Shown here: one piece after another, positions 23,976-33,109 of the stretch
Numbering within the stretch: position 1 is the stretch's first letter
How the letters are laid out: each line of letters begins with the position of its first letter
Source of the DNA: an uncultured Planctomycetaceae bacterium
GTDB lineage: Bacteria; Planctomycetota; Planctomycetia; Planctomycetales; Planctomycetaceae
Assembly: GCA_903861195.1 (NCBI GenBank)
Contig: CAIOTJ010000522.1
Location: forward strand, 1 to 40,495
Reading direction: 5' to 3'
DNA length: 40,495 nt
The notes under the pieces: model-generated
Seen by the model: the letters and a program-made list of their open reading frames with translations, nothing else
Database searches by the model: none
Told to the model about the DNA's origin: nothing
Program-made: the position numbers and the translations under genes

Positions 23976-25850
23976 TCACAGCACTGGTTTTTCGGGGATA
24001 CCCCGCAACTGGTGATTCCCCATTTTCTGCTTGCATTTGGGGCACTTGGCCTTGGCAACGCTGTCTGGCGATTTGCCACCGACCTTTTCTTTCTTGCGGC
24101 TGTCTTCACTGACAATCAGACCGCATTTCTCGCACTTGTGACCAAGGACCACAGCGGGACGGGCAGTATCGGCCTTGTAGTACGGCCAGACACTCTCGGG
24201 AATCGCCTGGAATTTCGACTCACTGTAATGGCAGGTGTACTCCTCGAATTCATCCTCGAGTGGGATGTTCGTCCCGGCACCGAGGTCCCGCAGCCCATAC
24301 ACCTCTCCCAAGGACTCGGACAAAGCCCGAAACTGGCTCAATCCCAAGCTCAGGTAACCCTTCTCCGTCGCCGTATCGAGGGCGGGCAGACGCAGTCCAA
24401 TCCGGCCTTCGCCGAACACGGGAACATCGGCAAACAAGGACTCCTGTCCGGGCACTGTCGGCTGCGCAATCTTCAATTGCTGCAGTTGACTGCCCGAGAG
24501 GCTCAACTGCTCGGGCAGTTTCAATTCCACCAGCGCCTTCCCTGAGGCGAAATGTTCGAGCATCGCCTTGCGATTGGCCGCCTTTTGCTTTGGCTCCTGC
24601 ATCGCCCGAAACGGCCCGCCTCCTTTGAACAGCACTGCCACCAGGAGGTGGTCGGCACTGATTCCCAGGTCCGCTGGGAACCCTTCGGCCACCAGGCTTC
24701 CCGGAGTCAACTTCAGCTTCTGCGGTACAACCCGGTGGATCAACACGTCGGTGATCCACTGAGTGTAACCCACGGAGGGAGCGGCAGGTGTTTCGGGCTC
24801 AGCCCCTTCACCCGCGACTGCCAGTGCCGCATCGCCGGTGATGGCGCTGGAATCGGCCGACGGAACGAAGAAGATCGTCTTGCAATTCGGACAACGCCCG
24901 GTACGGCCGCGATGCCTCTCCTGCACCTGAATGCGGTGGCCTTTCGGGCAATAGACCAGGAACCGCCCTGGAGCCAGGACGGCAGATTGGCTGCGACGAC
25001 GCCTGCCGCTCTTGGCACGATCCGCCGATTCCTGCTGTTCTTGCAGCGCCGTGTTCAACAGCGCGTCACCGCCTGGATTCTCGGAATGAGTCGGGACGGC
25101 CGCAGCCACGTTCGCCGTGGGCACCGCCTCACCCACCACCGGGATCGCGTCGTCTGTGGCGGGGATTTTCGACGGTGCCTCCGCGCGAGGACTGGCCTGT
25201 TGCTCCAGGGGCACTCCCGCCACCGGAATAAAATCGAGATCCGACTCATCTTCTTCCGGCTCGGCCAGGTCGGCACGGACAGCCGGCGTCTCTGCAATGG
25301 GCTTCAGGAGAGGCGCTTCGAGTTCGTCTCCGGTCTCTTTCAGGGCGAAGGTATCTCCTCCCAGATCCGGCAAACCCGAGTCCAACTCCTTCAGAGGTGC
25401 CAGCGCGACGTCCTGCGTCCCCTCATCTTCCCCCCCCTCAGAAAACCCAATATCTGGATTCAGATCGAAGTCATCGTCGTCGGCCAAGGTCGCGAAACCC
25501 GATTCGGCCGGGGTGTAGGTTTGAATCGGAAGCGAAAATCCGGGAGTCGTTCGGCCGGCATACATCCGCGACGCCATCCGGGCCATGGCCGCCTGTTCGA
25601 TCTCGAGAGTGAGGTAGGCACCACAATCGCGGCAACGCAGCACCCCCTGGGGCAGCATCATCCCGCACTGGGGACAGGGGGTCTCGCGACTGCCCCCTCC
25701 CGGTCGCCCTCCCCCGGTGACGACAGGGGTAGCCGGTGGAACAGGTGGAACAGCCAGAGCGGGAAGTTCAGCGCCACAATCCGGGCACTTGGTCTCATCC
25801 CCCATCACAACGGCATTGCAAGCCGGACAGTCCCGCAGGGCCACATCCAT
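23976..25850 (-). CDS. Planctomycete-type protein with four zinc ribbons and an acidic linker
   Basis: A 624-residue protein of unknown function. Four CxxC...CxxC units are visible: C8/C11/C22/C25, C59/C62/C73/C76, one near residue 310-335 ('VYCPKGHRIQ', 'GRCPNCKTIFFV') and one near 575-610 ('HKCEKCG', 'KCPKCKQKMG'). Between the second and third lies a long low-complexity Asp/Glu/Pro/Ala linker (about 110-300). Between the third and fourth is a folded region of about 230 residues with 'YTQWITDVLIHRVVPQKLKL', shown here as ITDVLIHRVVPQKL, and no family I can name. There is no signal peptide or membrane segment. Start ATG 25850 has GGGAGG about 7 nt upstream. The order (zinc-ribbon gene, then HtrA-like gene, 146 bp apart) suggests co-transcription. 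Binding of nucleic acid or protein is plausible, not shown. Confidence 0.8.
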   Translation of the reverse strand: MDVALRDCPACNAVVMGDETKCPDCGAELPALAVPPVPPATPVVTGGGRPGGGSRETPCPQCGMMLPQGVLRCRDCGAYLTLEIEQAAMARMASRMYAGRTTPGFSLPIQTYTPAESGFATLADDDDFDLNPDIGFSEGGEDEGTQDVALAPLKELDSGLPDLGGDTFALKETGDELEAPLLKPIAETPAVRADLAEPEEDESDLDFIPVAGVPLEQQASPRAEAPSKIPATDDAIPVVGEAVPTANVAAAVPTHSENPGGDALLNTALQEQQESADRAKSGRRRRSQSAVLAPGRFLVYCPKGHRIQVQERHRGRTGRCPNCKTIFFVPSADSSAITGDAALAVAGEGAEPETPAAPSVGYTQWITDVLIHRVVPQKLKLTPGSLVAEGFPADLGISADHLLVAVLFKGGGPFRAMQEPKQKAANRKAMLEHFASGKALVELKLPEQLSLSGSQLQQLKIAQPTVPGQESLFADVPVFGEGRIGLRLPALDTATEKGYLSLGLSQFRALSESLGEVYGLRDLGAGTNIPLEDEFEEYTCHYSESKFQAIPESVWPYYKADTARPAVVLGHKCEKCGLIVSEDSRKKEKVGGKSPDSVAKAKCPKCKQKMGNHQLRGIPEKPVL

Positions 25851-26263
25851 CAAACCGACCTCCCACAGCACGCTGCCGAATGATACTCCAGCCACACCTG
25901 AACACAAAACCACCCATCCGTTTCCGGAGGGAAATGTGCTCATCGCGGGGCACAACCCACCCCAACTCCATCCTATCAGAGGGTCGACTCAATTCCAGCA
26001 GGAATACTGCGCAGGCTGGGCAAACTGCACAAAGGCTGAAAAAATCTCGATTGCCCGTCGATCGAATCATTAAACTCGCGACAAACCAGCGTAGAATAAC
26101 TGACTTCTCAGGAAAAAACGGCCCCCACTCCTCAAAGTTTGGCTATTCTGTGGAAACAGCCCAGTTGTTCAGAGCTTTCCAAACGTTGGATGGATGAATC
26201 AACAGCGGTCCGTGTTCCTGAGAGCCTACTTCTTCAGTTTTGACTTCCCTGGAGCGTCTTTTC
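25851..26263. other. Divergent promoter region between zinc-ribbon gene and metalloprotease gene
   Basis: These 413 bp separate two divergent genes. The part from about 26,030 to 26,180 is noticeably AT-richer than the genes. A possible -10 TAGAAT (26092-26097) has a weak upstream TTAAAC (26070-26075, spacer 16). No small gene, palindrome of note or RNA family is recognised. Confidence 0.5.
26070..26097 (+). promoter_or_regulatory. Weak candidate promoter for the metalloprotease gene
   Basis: TTAAAC, 16-bp spacer, TAGAAT. The -10 matches five of six consensus bases but the -35 only three. It would place the transcription start about 160 bp before the ATG at 26264. Confidence 0.3.
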
Positions 26264-28939
26264 ATGTCGCTGTCTCGTCTGAGTCGTTGGTCGGCCGCCG
26301 GGCTGACCGCCTGGGCCCTGCTGAGCGGCCCGCTGCATGCCCAAGGGCCGGGAGCCAGCCCCCCACCTGCCAGCCCTCCCCAACGCAGCCCCTTCGAGGC
26401 CGCGACTACCGGAGCCAAAAAGGTCGATGGGTTGATCCCCATGTACTACAAGGATCAACAGATTCTGGCCGAGATCCCGGCCGGGTTGCTCAATCAGAAC
26501 CTGATTGTCATCACCTCCATCGCCAAGGGAATCAGCGCGGGACAGGTTCTGGGGGGGATGAGCTGGGGCTTTGGAGACGATGCGGTCTGGGCGTTTAACA
26601 AATCTGGCGAGAAGATGCAGATTGTGCGGCGCAATCCCCGCTTCAAGGCGGCCCCGGGCAGCCCGGAATCCGCTGCCGTCAAGATGGCCTACAGCGACAG
26701 CATCCTGTACGCCCTGCCAATCGTCACCAGCACCCCCTCGGGCGGTTCGCTGGTCGACATGTCCCGCATCTTCCTGAGTGATGACCAGCAGATTGGCCGG
26801 TCGATTGGGATGGGTTTCAGCCCCGACCGGTCGACGGTTGGCGAAGTGAAGGGCTACCCGACCAACACGGAAATCGAAATCAACGCCGTCTACTCCGGCG
26901 CGGGTGAACTCGACACCGTTCCCGATGCCCGTGGAGCCCAGGTCACGGTCCACTACAGCATCAGTCGGCTGCCCCAGAACGACTTCCGCCCCCGCCTCGC
27001 CGATGACCGCGTGGGATATTTCCTCACGGTCGTCAAGGACTTCAGCGACAAGAAGGCCGACGAGAACTTCCAGCGGTTCATCAACCGCTGGCACCTGAAG
27101 AAGAAGGATCCCGGGGCCAAGCTCTCGCCCGTTGAAGAGCCGATTGTCTTCTACATCGAAAAAACCACCCCCATCAACCTCCGCCCGTATATCCGGGCCG
27201 GGATTGAAGAGTGGAACAAAGCCTTTTCCAAGCTGGGTTACGACTCGGCTGTTCAGGTTCGCGACCAGCGCGATAACGACGACATCGACCCCGAAGACGT
27301 CCGGTACAACTTCTTCCGGTGGATTACTGCCAACGCGGGCTTTGCGATGGGCCCTTCGCGGGTCAATCCGTTCACCGGGCAGATCCTCGACGCCGACATC
27401 ATCTTCGACGCCGACTTCCTCTCGACCTGGAAGCAGCAGTACGAGACCTTCACCTCGGCCGACATGGCCGCCCTGATGGGCCAACCGGTCGACCCCGGAC
27501 TGAAGGCTTTCGGCGACGTCCTCAAGAGTCCTCACAACCACCGCCATGGCGAAAGTTGCGACTATTGCCAACAGGCGGGAGGCCAGATCGGGTTCGCCAC
27601 CTCGGTCATGCTGCTGCGGGGCGACATTGACGCTCCGGTCGGCGGGGTTCCCGATGAGCTCATCGCCCAGGGCCTGAAGGAAGTCGTGATGCACGAGGTT
27701 GGACACACCCTCGGCCTGCGTCACAACTTCAAAGCCAGTTCCTGGAAGACCCTGGCCGAAATTGACAATCCCGCCCTCGGCGTCGGCGAAGCGACTGTCG
27801 CCAGCGTGATGGACTACACCCCCACCAACATTGCCCCCAAGGGACAGAAGCAGGGGCTGTACTACACCGGAACCCTCGGTCCCTACGACTACTGGGCCAT
27901 CGAGTACGGATACAAGCCCATTATGGGGAGCGAAGCCGAAGAGCTGAAAAAGATCGCCGCCCGCTGTGGTGAACCCGGTCTCGACTATCTGACCGACGAA
28001 GACACCCGCGGTTCGGTCGATTCCGATCCGCTGTCGAACCGGTTCGACCTGGGCAAGGATCCTCTCGAGTTCGCGCGTCGTGAGACCAAAACTTCCGCCG
28101 AACTGTGGGCTCAGGTGGTTGACCGGGCGGTCGTCGATGGCGATGGCTATCAGCGGGCGCGGCAGGCGTTCGGCATGCTGTTTGGCAAGTACTGGCAAAC
28201 GCTCTCTTACGTCGCCCGGTTCCCCGGAGGTGTGTACGTTCATCGGGACCACAAGGGGGATCCCAACGGTCGCAAGCCGTTTGTGCCCGTCGAGGCGGCC
28301 AAGCAGCGTGAGGCCATGAAGTTGCTGACCGACTCGGCCTTCAACGTCCCGGCACTCCCCCCGGCTGACGTGCTCAATTCACTGGCCTCCAGCCGCTGGA
28401 GCCACTGGGGGACCCGCGACGTCGCCCGGCTCGACTATCCGGTGCAGCAGCAGATCGCCAACGCCCAGAGCAACATCCTCAACCAACTGCTGGCCAACAA
28501 CACTCTCACCCGGCTGAGTGACTTCGAACTCAAGTCGGCTGTCGAGGCGGACATTTACACGCTGGCCGAGCACCTGCGGATGCTGGTGGACGGAATTTTC
28601 ACCGAGATCCGCGAGGCCCCCAAGCCGGGTGAGTACACCAATCGCAAGCCCTACATCAACGCCCTGCGGCGCAATCTGCAGCGGACGGCACTGAAGCGGC
28701 TCGCAGGCAATCTCACTGGCGGCGGCGGGGGGTTGGCCGCTCTGTTGGGCGGGGGAGCTCCCGAGGATGTCCGGACCCTGGTGCGGATGCACATGGTTGA
28801 CATCGACAAGCAGATCACCACCCTGCTGGCCGCCCAGGACGTCAAACTCGACGACTACACCCGGGCCCACCTGCAGGACAGCCAGGAACGGATCCGCAAG
28901 GTCCTGGCCGCCCAGGTGATGGTCCAGTCGATCGATTGA
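26264..28939 (+). CDS. Secreted zinc-dependent metalloprotease (metzincin-type motif)
   Basis: An 891-residue protein with an N-terminal signal peptide ending near 'GPLHAQG' (residue 25) and a large beta-rich region before the protease domain. The catalytic motif is MHEVGHTLGLRHNF, with H477, E478, H481 and H487 forming the metzincin HExxHxxGxxH signature, and 'ASVMDYTPTN' about 35 residues later supplies the Met-turn. Its layout, including 'FYIEKTTPINLRPYIRAGIEEWNKAF' (core: RAGIEEWNKAF) and 'VRYNFFRWI', matches the large bacterial zinc-dependent metalloproteases that carry DUF5117/DUF5118-type regions. It is likely exported and degrades proteins outside the cytoplasm. ATG 26264 has GGAG about 10 nt upstream; a TTG at 26240 is less likely. 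The gene is followed by a long perfect hairpin. Confidence 0.92.
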   Translation: MSLSRLSRWSAAGLTAWALLSGPLHAQGPGASPPPASPPQRSPFEAATTGAKKVDGLIPMYYKDQQILAEIPAGLLNQNLIVITSIAKGISAGQVLGGMSWGFGDDAVWAFNKSGEKMQIVRRNPRFKAAPGSPESAAVKMAYSDSILYALPIVTSTPSGGSLVDMSRIFLSDDQQIGRSIGMGFSPDRSTVGEVKGYPTNTEIEINAVYSGAGELDTVPDARGAQVTVHYSISRLPQNDFRPRLADDRVGYFLTVVKDFSDKKADENFQRFINRWHLKKKDPGAKLSPVEEPIVFYIEKTTPINLRPYIRAGIEEWNKAFSKLGYDSAVQVRDQRDNDDIDPEDVRYNFFRWITANAGFAMGPSRVNPFTGQILDADIIFDADFLSTWKQQYETFTSADMAALMGQPVDPGLKAFGDVLKSPHNHRHGESCDYCQQAGGQIGFATSVMLLRGDIDAPVGGVPDELIAQGLKEVVMHEVGHTLGLRHNFKASSWKTLAEIDNPALGVGEATVASVMDYTPTNIAPKGQKQGLYYTGTLGPYDYWAIEYGYKPIMGSEAEELKKIAARCGEPGLDYLTDEDTRGSVDSDPLSNRFDLGKDPLEFARRETKTSAELWAQVVDRAVVDGDGYQRARQAFGMLFGKYWQTLSYVARFPGGVYVHRDHKGDPNGRKPFVPVEAAKQREAMKLLTDSAFNVPALPPADVLNSLASSRWSHWGTRDVARLDYPVQQQIANAQSNILNQLLANNTLTRLSDFELKSAVEADIYTLAEHLRMLVDGIFTEIREAPKPGEYTNRKPYINALRRNLQRTALKRLAGNLTGGGGGLAALLGGGAPEDVRTLVRMHMVDIDKQITTLLAAQDVKLDDYTRAHLQDSQERIRKVLAAQVMVQSID

Positions 28940-28999
28940 TTGGAACCGCTGCCCAGGCAGGGTGACCCCTTGCATGGCGGCAGTCCAATTGCGAACTTC

Positions 29000-29036
29000 A
29001 CACGGCCCGGTGATGGCTTTCCTCACCGGGCCGTGT
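29000..29036 (+). terminator. Strong hairpin after the metalloprotease gene, probable terminator
   Basis: ACACGGCCCGGTGA (29000-29013) pairs perfectly with TCACCGGGCCGTGT (29023-29036) across a 9-nt loop. Only a short, interrupted T-rich stretch (TGCGTTT) follows, so it is an imperfect intrinsic terminator, but the 14-bp stem between two co-directional genes argues for termination or 3' end protection. Confidence 0.75.
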
Positions 29037-29076
29037 TGCGTTTCCGCTGTCCGCTTGCTCCTCTTCCCCCTCCTCC

Positions 29077-30639
29077 ATGCCGACCCCGGCCCCCACACAT
29101 CCTCCGCGCTCCCTCGGGACGATGCTCGGCTTTTGGGGGTCCCTGTTGCTGGCCTGTTGTGCCGCGATCCATGTTGTCTGGAACACCGATCTCCCCCTGG
29201 GAATTCCCGGTGAATGGGTCTGGCCGCGGATCGAGTCACCGGAACCATTCGTCTGGCGACTGGTGATCCCTGCGCTCGTCGGGCTGATTTACCTGGGATT
29301 CGTGTGGCGAGCCGGAGAGGCAGCGGAAGCCTGGAGCACCTCGCGTCTTGCGGTCAATCTGGCCATTCTGGTGGGACTGGGGTTTGTGTGGCTGGGCAGC
29401 CTGCAGCAGGCCTGTCCCGAGGGCTACGACCTGGGGAAGTCGGCGTGGGTCCTGTATTACCCAAAGTCCTCGGGCTACTTCACCGAAGCCCGTGCCCACC
29501 AGCACGACCTGCCCGACTATCTGGCCCACTACGAAGAGGTCGTGGCGGAAGGTGATGTACTGCATCAGGGGACGCATCCTCCCGGACTGATCCTGGCCTT
29601 CAGTGCCTTGCTGCGAACGGTTGAACGCTGGCCCGCGCTGATCCCGCTGCTGCGAGAGACCGAACCCGCCTCGGTGTCACGTTCGTTCGATGAACTGCAG
29701 GCGCTGTCCCGACAGTCACCCGCGGGCGGAGGGGCGGGTGCCCCCCTCACACCAGCCGATCGGGCCGTGCTGTGGTGGGCACTGTTGCTGGTTCAGGCCG
29801 GAGCGGCACTCACCGTGGTTCCCCTGTATGACCTGGCCCGCAGAACCACCCAGAGCCGAACCAGTGCTTTCCTGGCGGCCGCCCTGTGGCCTGTGGTCCC
29901 GGCTCTGGCGATGTTCATCCCCAAGTCCGACGCCCTGTTCCCACTGTGGACCTGCGGTTTGACCTGGACCGCACTGCGCGCCGCGTCGTCTCCACCGCGG
30001 CGGGCCTGCGGATGGGGACTTCTCACCGGAATGCTGTTCGCTCTCGGAATGCTGCTCAGCCTTGCGATGCTCGCCTGTGGCTGCTGTGCGACGCTTGCGG
30101 CTGTCGTCCTCCGAAGGCAACAGGGACGTCCCGTGCTCGACCCCGCTTCGCTGTCGGCCTTCGGGGGAGCGGTGGTTGGTTTCGGCGGGACAACCGCCCT
30201 GCTCGGCAAGAGCCTGGGATGCAGCCTGCCCACCATCTGGTGGTGGAACTATCGCAATCACGCCGGGTTCTATGCGCAGTACCCGCGCACCTGGTGGAAA
30301 TGGCTGGCCGAAGGCCCGGTGGAACTCGCCTGGGCCGCCGGGTTGCCTCTCGCTTGGGGGGCCTGTGCCGAAGCGGTCCACAGGGTTCGGGAACGGAGCT
30401 GGTCCAGCCCCCTGGCCGCGTTCGGTTTCACCTGGGGAGTGCTCTGGCTGACCGGCAAGAATCGGGGGGAAGCAGCCCGTCTGTGGCTCTTCCTCATCCC
30501 CCTGCTCTGCTGGATCACTGCTCACCTGCTCGAACGGCTGCCTGCCGAACAACGCCTGCGGACGGGAGTTGCCCTGCTGGCCCTGCAGATGATCATCGCG
30601 GCCGGAATCGTACTCCGCGTGGGAGGCTTCGAATACTGA
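29077..30639 (+). CDS. Polytopic membrane protein, possibly GT-C fold glycosyltransferase
   Basis: A 520-residue integral membrane protein with about ten hydrophobic segments spread from residue 16 to the C-terminus. The long loop after the second or third segment contains 'YYPKSSGYFTEARAH', 'HDLPDYLAHYE' and GDVLHQGTHPPGLIL. A 'H/YPPG' motif at the end of a long extracytoplasmic loop recalls GT-C glycosyltransferases of the PMT/ArnT type. The acidic residues needed at the first loop cannot be assigned with confidence, so donor and acceptor are unknown. ATG 29077 is used; ATG 29122 is an alternative that starts just before the first membrane segment. It is convergent with the RND transporter gene 24 bp away. 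Confidence 0.7.
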   Translation: MPTPAPTHPPRSLGTMLGFWGSLLLACCAAIHVVWNTDLPLGIPGEWVWPRIESPEPFVWRLVIPALVGLIYLGFVWRAGEAAEAWSTSRLAVNLAILVGLGFVWLGSLQQACPEGYDLGKSAWVLYYPKSSGYFTEARAHQHDLPDYLAHYEEVVAEGDVLHQGTHPPGLILAFSALLRTVERWPALIPLLRETEPASVSRSFDELQALSRQSPAGGGAGAPLTPADRAVLWWALLLVQAGAALTVVPLYDLARRTTQSRTSAFLAAALWPVVPALAMFIPKSDALFPLWTCGLTWTALRAASSPPRRACGWGLLTGMLFALGMLLSLAMLACGCCATLAAVVLRRQQGRPVLDPASLSAFGGAVVGFGGTTALLGKSLGCSLPTIWWWNYRNHAGFYAQYPRTWWKWLAEGPVELAWAAGLPLAWGACAEAVHRVRERSWSSPLAAFGFTWGVLWLTGKNRGEAARLWLFLIPLLCWITAHLLERLPAEQRLRTGVALLALQMIIAAGIVLRVGGFEY

Positions 30640-30663
30640 GGCGGTTGTTCGCCAGCGCGGGCT

Positions 30664-32985
30664 TCAAGGGGTCTCTGCAGTGACACCCGGTTCGATCTCG
30701 CTGCTGGCGGGGGAGTCCGCGCCCCGCACGCCGCCGGTCGCCCGCAACAAAAGCGGCAAGACAACCAGATTCCCCAACAATCCTCCCAGCATCGCCACGC
30801 TGGAGAGAATTCCAAAATAGACCAGCGGAATGAAGTTCGACGCGGTGAGGACCAGAAATCCCGCCACCAGGGCGAGGTTCGCGTACAACAGAGCGCTCCC
30901 CACATCCTGCTGGGTGCGTTGCAGGGCGGCCGAAAACCCATCGCCCCGCTGCAATTCCCGCCGCAGCCCCGCCAGGTAATGGATGCTGGAATCGATGGTC
31001 AGGCCCATCGCCACACTCGCGATCATCGCTGTGCCAATGTTGACGGGAAGGTCCAACCAACCCATCACCGCCACCACGGCACCAATCGCCAACAGGTTGG
31101 GAACCAGCGACAACAACCCCACCCGCAGACTTCGCTGGGCAACTGACATCATCAGCGCCATGCAGGCCGCCGCCAGAAAGAAGCTGACCCACTGGTCCCC
31201 CAGCAGGCTGTCGGTGAGATACGCCAACAGCACATGCAGACCGGTCGCCACGGGACGCTCCGCCTCCGCTTCGCTGGGAAAGACCTGCCGGGCCACGGTT
31301 TCGACCTGGTCAATCAACGCCAGTTTGCGCTCGGAACGCTGCCGTTCCGAAGACCGCAGCAGCACCCGCATGCGACCCGAGTCCGGGTTGTACAGGCTGT
31401 GGGAGAACTCGGGCTGAAACTGCGTCAGCAACCGGCTCTGAGCGGCCAGGCTGGGAATGACAAACGGAACCCGCGGAACCAAATCAATTCCATCGCTGAA
31501 AGCCAACACCTTGGTCAGTGCCGGGGCGTTGGTCAGCGGATCGCGCAGCTCCCGCAGTTGGCGGGCCAGATCGCGCACCCGATCCACGAACGCGTCATCC
31601 AAGGCCGCCGGTGCCGGGAAATTCAGCTCCCAAGCTCCCGCCCCCCCCAGATTCGCCTCCACAAAATCCATCGACTTCAAGATTGGACTGTCGGGTCGGA
31701 AATTGCGGCTGAAGTCGGTTTCGACCGTCAACCGGGAACAACCGACGACGGTCACCAGCAACAAGATCCCCAGCAGCCCCCAGACCTGCCCGGGCCGCTG
31801 GTCCACCCAACGAGCCAGCCACGCGAGAGCCCGAGCCACCATCCCCCCTCCCGGAACGGGCCGGGGGTCAATCGCACCAGGTCCCAACAGCCCTCCCCCC
31901 GGAACAATCAAGGCCATCGCCGGCAGCACCAGCAGGGTTCCCAGGGTCATCATCATTCCGAAGCTCGCCACAGGTTGGATGTGGCTCGACAGTTGTGCCG
32001 CGAAACCTCCCGCCGTCGTGGCACAGGTCCAGAAGATGGCCGGGGCCAGTTGTGCGATGGCCAGCTTGAGAGCCTCCAGGGCAGAACGTCCTGGCCGCAA
32101 TTCCTGAAATCGAACTACGATGTGAATCACCGTGGCCACCCCCACGATGGTCACCAGCGAAGTCAACATCGAGCTGACCATGCTCAACCGCAAACCCAGC
32201 AGCACCAGCAGTCCCCGGGTCCAGTAGACGGTCGCCCAGACCACCGCCAGTGGCACCAGGGTCCAGCGCAGGTTCCGGAACAACACGAGAATCACCCCCA
32301 GCAGCAGCACGGTCGACCACAGTCCCAGCCGTCCTCCATCCTGCTCCACATATTCGAACATGTCGTGCACCTGCACCGGTTCGCCAACCACCGCGGGCTG
32401 CAGGCCGGTTTTCTGCTGGAACTGTTCGCAGATCTCACGCACATCGCGAATCGTCTCGGCTCGCGAGACGGGTGCGTCCGCCAGGGGAAGCAGCCGCAGG
32501 ACCACCGCGGTCGTGAAGTTGTCGTTCCCCAATACCATGCCCCGCGCCAATTCCCGGGTGCGCTGTTCCAGCGCACTCAGCCCTGGCAGCCGTGCCATGC
32601 CCTGCGCTCGCCCCACGATGGTGGCCAAATCCTGGGTCGACTCGGCCCGAACCCCGGGAACCTGCGACAACTTTCCCGCGAGATCCGCCACCACCTCGAG
32701 CCGTGCGGGGCGAAACAGGTTGGCCGACGAGTCGAACAGCTCCGGATCACGCCAGGCCACGAGAATCAGTTCGTCGCCTCCGAACAACGCCCGGCTCTCC
32801 CGGAATTCCACAAGCCGGCGATTGTCCTGGGCAAACAGCGCCTCGATGGACTGATCAAATTGCAGACGGCGCGACAGAGGAACGGCGCACGCCGTCAGCA
32901 CACAGGCCAGAATGAAACCCGCGGCTCGATGCTCGACCAACCACCCCAGGCAGCGTTCCAGGCGAGGGACGAAGGAAGATGGCAT
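30664..32985 (-). CDS. RND superfamily exporter, MMPL type
   Basis: A 773-residue transporter with the duplicated MMPL/RND layout: one membrane helix near residue 20-35, a periplasmic domain ('ETDFSRNF'-type sequences in the second copy, 'LQFDQSIEALF' in the first), and bundles of five helices around 225-370 and 615-750. 'GVATVIHIVVRFQE' and 'MGLTIDSSIHYLAGLRREL' are the paired motifs found after the fourth helix of each half in hopanoid/lipid-type RND exporters. It probably uses the proton gradient to move lipids or hydrophobic compounds across the inner membrane. ATG 32985 gives a short cytoplasmic N-terminus; the 74 in-frame residues upstream are Arg/Pro-rich and unconserved. No outer-membrane or adaptor partner is nearby. 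Confidence 0.9.
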   Translation of the reverse strand: MPSSFVPRLERCLGWLVEHRAAGFILACVLTACAVPLSRRLQFDQSIEALFAQDNRRLVEFRESRALFGGDELILVAWRDPELFDSSANLFRPARLEVVADLAGKLSQVPGVRAESTQDLATIVGRAQGMARLPGLSALEQRTRELARGMVLGNDNFTTAVVLRLLPLADAPVSRAETIRDVREICEQFQQKTGLQPAVVGEPVQVHDMFEYVEQDGGRLGLWSTVLLLGVILVLFRNLRWTLVPLAVVWATVYWTRGLLVLLGLRLSMVSSMLTSLVTIVGVATVIHIVVRFQELRPGRSALEALKLAIAQLAPAIFWTCATTAGGFAAQLSSHIQPVASFGMMMTLGTLLVLPAMALIVPGGGLLGPGAIDPRPVPGGGMVARALAWLARWVDQRPGQVWGLLGILLLVTVVGCSRLTVETDFSRNFRPDSPILKSMDFVEANLGGAGAWELNFPAPAALDDAFVDRVRDLARQLRELRDPLTNAPALTKVLAFSDGIDLVPRVPFVIPSLAAQSRLLTQFQPEFSHSLYNPDSGRMRVLLRSSERQRSERKLALIDQVETVARQVFPSEAEAERPVATGLHVLLAYLTDSLLGDQWVSFFLAAACMALMMSVAQRSLRVGLLSLVPNLLAIGAVVAVMGWLDLPVNIGTAMIASVAMGLTIDSSIHYLAGLRRELQRGDGFSAALQRTQQDVGSALLYANLALVAGFLVLTASNFIPLVYFGILSSVAMLGGLLGNLVVLPLLLRATGGVRGADSPASSEIEPGVTAETP

Positions 32986-33109
32986 GGAGGGCGTCGCGGG
33001 AGGAAGTGAATGGCTGAGGCAGATTGTAGACAGACAGTGCCACACCCGGTCATTCCCAGCGTTCCCCGTCACACGATTTGGTCGAGAAATCCCGCTGCCT
33101 CGGCCGCGG

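Noticed and set aside
26234-28252. 672-residue frame antisense to the metalloprotease
   Set aside because: The sense strand holds signal peptide, HExxH motif and Met-turn; the antisense frame has none.
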